Shown here: positions 36,248-39,971 of the stretch, piece after piece
How the letters are laid out: every line of letters begins with the position of its first letter
Numbering within the stretch: the first letter of the stretch is position 1
DNA from: a virus
Direction: 5' to 3' (one strand)
Length of the DNA stretch: 39,971 nt
IMG/VR virus record: IMGVR_UViG_3300050821_009242
Span: 1 to 39,971 of that record
Program-made: the position numbers and the translations under genes
The notes under the pieces: generated by a model
Database searches by the model: none
What the model saw: the letters and a program-made list of their open reading frames with translations, nothing else
What the model was told of the DNA's origin: nothing

Positions 36248-37563
36248 GCCTACCTTTCGTCTTGCCAGCCACTGACGTGTTCTTTGGCAGCCAAAAGCGC
36301 GTACTGGCCCATTACGTTGAACTCTTTCAGCGCCAGATCGATAACGTCCCAGCCGCAACCGACTATTACTCGCGTAATTGGCTCATTCCTACAGGTGAGA
36401 ACAACAAGTTTCTAGCCCAAGGCGGGTTCATTCGCTCGAGGCCTGAAGCCGTAGCACCCGGCGCCATCAACTATCTGCTGACCAATAAGCAAAACGAGGT
36501 AAAAGCGGCAATTGCGGTAGGGATCACAGGCTTTACCTACGACCTGCAGAACTACGCCGACGACCTATTACCTACTGGTAAGTTCGGGACCATGCTCACC
36601 GCGGCTCAAAACGTTGATCCGCGATTCTGGGTCGTGCCCATGTTCGACATGGCGGTGGGCTTTAGCCAAGATCAGATCGTCAAAGTGATGACCACCTACG
36701 CCACCGGTTGGCCATCGATTGCACGCTGGTGTGATGGGAGGATCCTGTTCTCTGCTTTCAACGCCTCTCAGCCACCGCCATTCTGGTCAGGCATCATAGA
36801 GCGATTGAACGCCGCGAACATCAATGTGGCGTTTATACCGGTGCTTTTGGGAAATCCTGGGACCACAGGGCCGCTATCGCCTATTAGCCTAGGGTTAGGT
36901 GGCTGGGGTACCGCAAGGCCTGATGTAGCCGCTGCAGGACCTGCCAATTATATGCACCCGATCCTGGCGCAGCAGTTTCGGCCCTCATCGTCGGTGTTTT
37001 GGGAGGCCGGCAACAGTGCTACTTTGCGCAATAGCTGGCTGACGGCGATCAATGGCGGATCACAGCTTGTGCAGCTCGTGACATGGAACGACTTTTCAGA
37101 GGCCAGCCAGTTCCAGCCATACACTGACTCGAGTCTCACACCAAATATCGGCTCTTGGGCCTACGACCTGACGGCCTACTATGCGACGTGGTTCGCGACC
37201 GGCAAGCAGCCGGCTATAACCAAAGACGTGCTTTACCCGGTCTATCGCAAGATGAAATCGACGGATCCGCACCCTAACCAGCCTAAGCCGTGCGTCATTC
37301 AGCCGGGACAACCCACAGAGACCTTCAATATCGAGTGCTTGAGCTTCCTGGTGACCCAAGGAACGGTTTTGATCAACGGGGCGGCCACTGTAGCCCAAGC
37401 TGGGATAACGTCTGTAGTGACTCCTACGGCGCCTGGAACACCTAAATTTGCATTACAGCGCAATGGCTCGAACGTATTTAGCTTCAACGGACCGGTGGCG
37501 ATCGGGCCGAATTTGCAGGGGACAACTGACCTTTCGTATTATGGTTGTGGCTTTTCGGCCTAA
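36244..37563 (+). CDS. GH71-like glycoside hydrolase (alpha-1,3-glucanase type)
   Basis: The protein has 439 residues with a TTG start. The catalytic half has the signature of GH71/GH99-like barrels: VLAHYVELF near residue 20, VGITGFTYDLQNY, then QLVTWNDFSEASQFQP with W281, N282, D283 and E286 (the D-x-x-E pair of the family's WND segment), and DLTAYYATWFATGKQP. The last ~100 residues form a beta-rich accessory domain, perhaps for sugar binding or virion attachment. No signal peptide. It probably degrades surface or biofilm glucan; the exact linkage cannot be read. Confidence 0.8.
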   Translation: MSLPFVLPATDVFFGSQKRVLAHYVELFQRQIDNVPAATDYYSRNWLIPTGENNKFLAQGGFIRSRPEAVAPGAINYLLTNKQNEVKAAIAVGITGFTYDLQNYADDLLPTGKFGTMLTAAQNVDPRFWVVPMFDMAVGFSQDQIVKVMTTYATGWPSIARWCDGRILFSAFNASQPPPFWSGIIERLNAANINVAFIPVLLGNPGTTGPLSPISLGLGGWGTARPDVAAAGPANYMHPILAQQFRPSSSVFWEAGNSATLRNSWLTAINGGSQLVQLVTWNDFSEASQFQPYTDSSLTPNIGSWAYDLTAYYATWFATGKQPAITKDVLYPVYRKMKSTDPHPNQPKPCVIQPGQPTETFNIECLSFLVTQGTVLINGAATVAQAGITSVVTPTAPGTPKFALQRNGSNVFSFNGPVAIGPNLQGTTDLSYYGCGFSA

Positions 37564-37672
37564 TTTCGCCCCCACAGAAACAAGGTTTCGGCGGTTCAGG
37601 CCCACCCACCCATTGACGATATGTGGCTGGGCAACGCTCGCAGCCCCAGACGATTTTACCCGACGTGGACAC
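37484..37672 (-). CDS. Zinc-ribbon small protein, overlapping the hydrolase end
   Basis: About 62 residues from GTG 37672, or 68 from ATG 37690. A CX2C and a CXC pair (WGCERCPATYRQW and PCFCGGEI) form a likely zinc ribbon. Its 3' part runs 80 bp antisense into the end of the GH71-like gene. The cysteine pattern in the non-overlapped part supports it, but ribosome signals are weak. Last gene of the second leftward operon. Confidence 0.5.
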   Translation of the reverse strand: MSTSGKIVWGCERCPATYRQWVGGPEPPKPCFCGGEIRPKSHNHNTKGQLSPANSARSPPVR

Positions 37673-37823
37673 GGGCTTTGAGCATAGCATCGGCGTAGCG
37701 GTAGGCCTCGGCGCATAGTTCGTCGCGATCCATTGGGAATGTCCTGACGTGTTCGCGCCTAATCAGCGCCTGCATCGCGGCTTGAGCGAAGCTATCGCGT
37801 AGAATTGTTTCGTGTTTGTTCAT
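37656..37823 (-). CDS. Small helical protein, 55 residues
   Basis: The ATG at 37823 is coupled to the upstream stop as ATGA. The protein is one helical unit: MNKHETILRDSFAQAAMQAL followed by DELCAEAYRYADAMLKARVH. The AYRYADAMLKAR ending is a pattern I know from numerous small uncharacterised phage proteins. Function unknown. Confidence 0.78.
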   Translation of the reverse strand: MNKHETILRDSFAQAAMQALIRREHVRTFPMDRDELCAEAYRYADAMLKARVHVG

Positions 37824-38104
37824 GGCTTAGCTGCGGCATCAGACTGTGTCGTGTAGCGGCATTTCGCGTATTCGCCCTGAGCGCACATATCACAGATGCC
37901 GCGCCCGGCAATCGTTCGGCAGTCTTGTTTCACTGACCGCTGAGCAGGAGAGTCAGTCGATACCGTCACAGAAACCACGTCCGAAGCGGCAGAAAACAGG
38001 CCAACGGAATCCTGCGTCGCCTCTTTCAAACTGTAGGCTTCGTGGGGATAGCCGCCTTGCGTGCCGTCCGCGAAAGTCAGCGTAATGGTGAACCACTTTT
38101 TCAT
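37820..38104 (-). CDS. Hypothetical protein, 94 residues
   Basis: Starts MKKWFTITLTFADGTQGGYP, a beta-hairpin type N-terminus. A helical centre and a Cys-rich end (CRTIAGRGICDMCAQGEYAK, C) that could bind metal follow. The final QSDAAAKP is encoded by a copy of the shared junction sequence (37821-37850). Both ends are coupled by ATGA. No family recognised. Confidence 0.75.
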   Translation of the reverse strand: MKKWFTITLTFADGTQGGYPHEAYSLKEATQDSVGLFSAASDVVSVTVSTDSPAQRSVKQDCRTIAGRGICDMCAQGEYAKCRYTTQSDAAAKP

Positions 38105-38379
38105 GACTTAACCTCTCCGCTGGATTGTGGCGGAAGCTCCGGCACGAGCGCATTCAATTGAGCTATCCGCATAACGTCGCCAAATATAGCGGGCAAGTCG
38201 GCAGCATCCCATTCGGTCTTAAATCCGCATTCGCAGGGACGGCCGGGGCACGGGGGGATATGGCCACCGAAGCGGTAAAGAGCGAAACGCAGCCTGTTGA
38301 TGCGCGCCTGGTAATCGCGCTCCATGATCGGCAAAATTCGATCCGCGTTGTGGTGCTCGCCGGGGTTTTCCTTGCTCAT
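38101..38379 (-). CDS. Hypothetical protein, 92 residues
   Basis: A helical N-terminal half (RDYQARINRLRFALYRFGGH) precedes a CPGRPCECGF cluster, possibly metal-binding, then an amphipathic helix and QSSGEVKS. The end of the gene carries a copy of the operon's linker sequence (38102-38131), which also supplies the ribosome site GGAGAGG for the next gene. Coupled by ATGA at both ends. Confidence 0.75.
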   Translation of the reverse strand: MSKENPGEHHNADRILPIMERDYQARINRLRFALYRFGGHIPPCPGRPCECGFKTEWDAADLPAIFGDVMRIAQLNALVPELPPQSSGEVKS

Positions 38380-38630
38380 GGCTTAGCCTCTCCATCGGAC
38401 TGTGACCCTTTGAGCGCAGCTTCGCAGCGATTCCTGATCCAAGTGTAGGTTTGTAGCGTCGCATCGCCCGCCGTGGTCGCCACCTTGATTTCGTTTATCG
38501 CTATCTCAAGATCGCGACAGCGAGCGGCGTAGGTCCGCGCGGTGCGCTGCATGTACTCGACTTCCTCTTGAAGCGACTCGACAACCTCTTCGTCGGTCGC
38601 CCCGCAATCGCTGAATCTTTCACGCGCCAT
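38376..38630 (-). CDS. Helical hypothetical protein, 84 residues
   Basis: GGGGGAG precedes the ATG. The protein is a charged helical rod (DEEVVESLQEEVEYMQRTAR, RCRDLEIAINEIK), perhaps a short coiled coil, ending QSDGEAKP from another copy of the linker (38377-38405). Its stop overlaps the next ATG. Function unknown. Confidence 0.75.
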   Translation of the reverse strand: MARERFSDCGATDEEVVESLQEEVEYMQRTARTYAARCRDLEIAINEIKVATTAGDATLQTYTWIRNRCEAALKGSQSDGEAKP

Positions 38631-38853
38631 GTTCTCCCCCTGTATTACCAGTAGCCATTTCTTTCAGAGTCTCCTTGCGAGCCTGCAATTCAGCCAGCGA
38701 CCGCTTGGCGCTATCCCGCGCCTCGACGCCATGGTAGAGACCCGCATCGTAGGCATCAGCTACATCGAACCACGTTGCCGGCGCCTGCCCAACGCGCTCC
38801 CGTAGCGTGCGGATGTACGCGAGGCAAGAGATTGTGTGTTGCGGGTGGCTCAT
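38620..38853 (-). CDS. Hypothetical protein, 77 residues
   Basis: ATG 38853 (MSHPQHTISCLAYIRTLRER) overlaps the upstream stop as ATGA, so the longer reading to 38898 is not used. The middle (ATWFDVADAYDAGLYHGVEA) and following helix (LAELQARKETLKEMATG) look like a small helical domain. It overlaps the next gene by 11 bp. No family recognised. Confidence 0.75.
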   Translation of the reverse strand: MSHPQHTISCLAYIRTLRERVGQAPATWFDVADAYDAGLYHGVEARDSAKRSLAELQARKETLKEMATGNTGGEHGA

Positions 38854-39182
38854 GGCTTGGAATCTGGATTGGCTTGTGACACGCCGCACTTCATACACTT
38901 TACCTGCGTAACAAGGCGTGCTGGGTCGTGCGGACTGAGTGCGTTATTCATGTGGTATTCGGCCCACTCGTGTTCGCAAGCCAGTTCGCAAATTCGCACT
39001 TCTGGCGCGGCCTCTCGACGCATATCTTGGACGCTTAGGAACGTCCTCACGCCGATCCCGTAAATGCTGACGTTGTGCATACCAGCCATGTTTGCTTCGA
39101 CCCAGCGGGCCACTGTGCGAGCGGCGAGCACCACGTCTTGAGGGACTTTCAAGAGCGGATCGTAGGTTTCCAGGTTCCTCAT
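38850..39182 (-). CDS. Zinc-binding hypothetical protein, 110 residues
   Basis: ATG 39182 is coupled to the upstream stop as ATGA; a longer reading to 39368 lies over neighbouring genes. The N-terminal part is helical (DVVLAARTVARWVEANMAGM). The second half has CEHEWAEYHMNN and VKCMKCG, a C/H-CXXC set that could hold zinc. Ends NPDSKP from a linker copy (38851-38880). Function unknown. Confidence 0.75.
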   Translation of the reverse strand: MRNLETYDPLLKVPQDVVLAARTVARWVEANMAGMHNVSIYGIGVRTFLSVQDMRREAAPEVRICELACEHEWAEYHMNNALSPHDPARLVTQVKCMKCGVSQANPDSKP

Positions 39183-39349
39183 TCGCCACCTTTGGGCGCC
39201 GGCGCCGTATCTCGCTTCGCTTCCTGAACCGCAGCTTTTACAAGATCTACGACGTGCTGGATCTTGAAGCCAGCGTGATCGCCGCAGCGTAGGCAGACCC
39301 AGTTGTACGCGTATCTGTGGCCAAGCACTTTGCATAGCACCGGGATCAT
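39179..39349 (-). CDS. Small zinc-finger protein, 56 residues
   Basis: ATG 39349 has an AAGGAG site. The pattern LCKVLGHRY...WVCLRCG places C6, H11, C20 and C23 as a compact zinc knuckle, followed by an amphipathic helix (KIQHVVDLVKAAVQEAKRD). Small zinc proteins of this type (C..GH..W.C..CG) are common in phage early operons. The reading upstream to 39472 covers the next gene and is rejected. Confidence 0.78.
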   Translation of the reverse strand: MIPVLCKVLGHRYAYNWVCLRCGDHAGFKIQHVVDLVKAAVQEAKRDTAPAPKGGE

Positions 39350-39383
39350 TTCTGCTCCTTGACAGCACTGGATTGAAGAGATG

Positions 39384-39530
39384 TCACTTTGCTCTCCGCT
39401 TGTTGACCCGTCGCAGATAGGTCTGCACGCGGTCCCAGTCTTTGGGGTGAACCCAGAACTGGCGGAGTACATAGCCCTCCGCCCGCATCCGGTCCCGCAG
39501 CTCGCGCATGCGCTCTGCGGAGTTCTTCAC
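39384..39530 (-). CDS. Small basic helical protein, possible DNA-binding regulator
   Basis: The 48-residue gene starts at GTG 39530, overlapping the upstream stop as GTGA. The pattern NSAERMRELRDRMRAEGYVL, then RQFWVHPKDWDRVQTYLRR, recalls small helix-strand-helix proteins of the ribbon-helix-helix/MazE-like kind. As second gene behind a promoter with palindromic sites it might autoregulate the operon. The fold assignment is tentative. Confidence 0.65.
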   Translation of the reverse strand: MKNSAERMRELRDRMRAEGYVLRQFWVHPKDWDRVQTYLRRVNKRRAK

Positions 39531-39742
39531 TTGATCTGCGCCAACTGTCCAATGCTGAGAGGAAGCGCCAAAGACTTGTCAGTTGTTTGGACCGACGCTT
39601 GTACGCCCATTGCTTCCATTGAGTGATCAGTGACTCCGAGCCGGAACCCTGGACCAACTTCAGCGACCCGGAATACTGCCGCATCCAAGTTATGGTTAAA
39701 CACCACCAGATCGCCGACTTTTGCGTTGAACTTCTTAGCCAT
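39527..39742 (-). CDS. Small SH3/KOW-like hypothetical protein, 71 residues
   Basis: First gene of the second leftward operon. ATG 39742 has a GGAG site; the longer reading to 39784 would begin inside the promoter. The sequence starts MAKKFNAKVGDLVVFNHNLD and continues VFRVAEVGPGFRLGVTD, a small beta-barrel pattern similar to KOW/SH3-like folds. It may bind nucleic acid or protein; no family named. Confidence 0.75.
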   Translation of the reverse strand: MAKKFNAKVGDLVVFNHNLDAAVFRVAEVGPGFRLGVTDHSMEAMGVQASVQTTDKSLALPLSIGQLAQIK

Positions 39743-39774
39743 TTTCGTACTCCGTTTTGTGACTTGACGGAAGT

Positions 39775-39803
39775 AGTATAGCACGTCACATGTGACAAGT
39801 CAA
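39775..39803 (-). promoter_or_regulatory. Strong leftward promoter of the second operon
   Basis: On the minus strand TTGACT (39803-39798), exactly 17 bp, then TATACT (39780-39775). Transcription would start near 39768 and read the ten-gene operon down to 37484. A perfect palindrome fills much of the spacer, so the promoter is likely repressible. Confidence 0.78.
39785..39796. promoter_or_regulatory. Palindromic operator GTCACATGTGAC
   Basis: This perfect 12-bp palindrome lies between the -35 and -10 boxes of the promoter at 39775-39803. A protein bound here would block RNA polymerase. A near-copy lies 24 bp upstream. Confidence 0.65.
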
Positions 39804-39808
39804 GTACC

Positions 39809-39820
39809 GTGACATGTGAC
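39809..39820. promoter_or_regulatory. Second operator-like site GTGACATGTGAC
   Basis: Differs from the first site by one base and starts 24 bp away, just upstream of the -35 box. The ~2.3-turn spacing would allow cooperative binding of two dimers. It ends three bases before the stop of the 41-residue gene. Confidence 0.6.
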
Positions 39821-39823
39821 ATA

Positions 39824-39949
39824 TTAGTGTTGCCCTATTCTGACTTGCTCTAGTTTGTCGAGAATTGCCTTGAGGAGGGTCAACACGGTTTTTTCGTACT
39901 CGGTCATAGGACAGTCAGGGTGCTCAAGAGATTTCTCAAGATCATCCAT
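39824..39949 (-). CDS. Small acidic hypothetical protein spanning the circular join
   Basis: This 41-residue protein starts MDDLEKSLEHPD and ends in a leucine/lysine-rich amphipathic helix (LTLLKAILDKLEQV). The ATG follows an AGGAG Shine-Dalgarno site six bases upstream. The gene is complete here only because of the terminal repeat; a 5' fragment is also present at 1-75. On the circle its start overlaps the stop of the 68-355 gene by 8 bp, so it is the last gene of the leftward early operon, ending just before the next promoter/operator region at 39775-39820. It is too short to assign to a family. Confidence 0.75.
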   Translation of the reverse strand: MDDLEKSLEHPDCPMTEYEKTVLTLLKAILDKLEQVRIGQH

Positions 39950-39971
39950 GCTCGGCTCCTGAAGTAGATTG
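39875..39971. repeat. Terminal direct repeat, right copy (circular overlap)
   Basis: This is an exact copy of bases 1-97. Removing one copy gives a circular genome of 39,874 bp. The copy contains the start region of the 41-residue gene at 39824-39949. Confidence 0.95.

Noticed and set aside
35645-36358. Minus-strand ORF of 237 codons
   Set aside because: Opposite the Ig-like and small helical genes, which have ribosome sites and coupling; Val/Ala/Thr-rich mirror of beta-domain codons.
39346-39822. Minus-strand ORF of 158 codons at the right end
   Set aside because: It would start at the far side of the promoter/operator region and overlaps two better-supported coupled genes (39527-39742 and 39384-39530) in another frame.
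1-39971. CRISPR arrays, tRNA genes, reverse transcriptase/diversity-generating repeats, transposases
   Set aside because: I looked for regular spaced repeats, cloverleaf-like stems with TTC-loops, RT motifs and insertion-sequence ends and saw none.

Overview
The window is a complete, circularly closed genome of a tailed double-stranded DNA phage. The first 97 bases and the last 97 bases are identical, so the unique length is about 39,874 bp, and one small gene runs across the join. The host is most likely a Gram-negative proteobacterium: the DNA is GC-rich, the lysis region has a nested Rz/Rz1 spanin pair (needed only where there is an outer membrane), and one cargo gene belongs to DUF1415, which I know as a proteobacterial family. 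The virion gene set (TerL, portal, scaffold, capsid, short-tail adaptor, nozzle-like protein, three long Ala/Gly-rich ejection-type proteins, tailspike, no tape measure, tail tube or sheath) points to a podovirus. An integrase suggests a temperate lifestyle, but I found no classic CI repressor, excisionase or attP.

Layout. (1) Leftward operon from a strong promoter at 6061-6033 down to 1 and across the join to 39824: small unknown genes, a RecE-like PDDEXK nuclease, a P-loop ATPase (possible Sak4-type annealing protein), tyrosine integrase, a zinc-finger protein, a Gp37/DUF5131 protein and more small genes. (2) Rightward early genes 6055-9119: Cro-like HTH regulator, DUF1064 resolvase-like nuclease, small membrane protein, a candidate structured RNA with its own promoter and terminator (6774-6899), a stand-alone primase zinc finger, a RepA-type hexameric helicase and an HTH protein. 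(3) A 490-bp noncoding stretch (9120-9612) with iteron-like repeats, two adjacent DnaA boxes and an AT-rich tract: a candidate replication origin. (4) HNH nuclease, a zinc-finger protein, a J-domain co-chaperone and a DUF1415 protein, all leading into the terminase. (5) Morphogenesis 11451-28127. Between portal and scaffold lies an unusual element: two tiny strongly basic peptides (13 and 12 codons) flanking a hairpin-rich RNA and followed by an intrinsic terminator. (6) Accessory virion and receptor-binding genes 28138-31599, including a tailspike. (7) Lysis region 31596-35696 with a GH24 endolysin, several small membrane proteins (holin not certain), Rz/Rz1, and an antisense HNH homing endonuclease. 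(8) An Ig-like protein and a GH71-like glycoside hydrolase (36244-37563). (9) A second leftward operon of ten small genes (39742 to 37484) under a TTGACT-N17-TATACT promoter with a perfect palindrome between its boxes and a near-copy upstream.

Most neighbouring genes are translationally coupled by ATGA, GTGA or TTGA overlaps. I used this to choose starts and to recognise about a dozen genes shorter than 60 codons. In the leftward operons the gene junctions reuse a common linker/RBS sequence, which looks like a footprint of modular gene shuffling. Nothing here was searched against databases; family names rest on motifs I can read.
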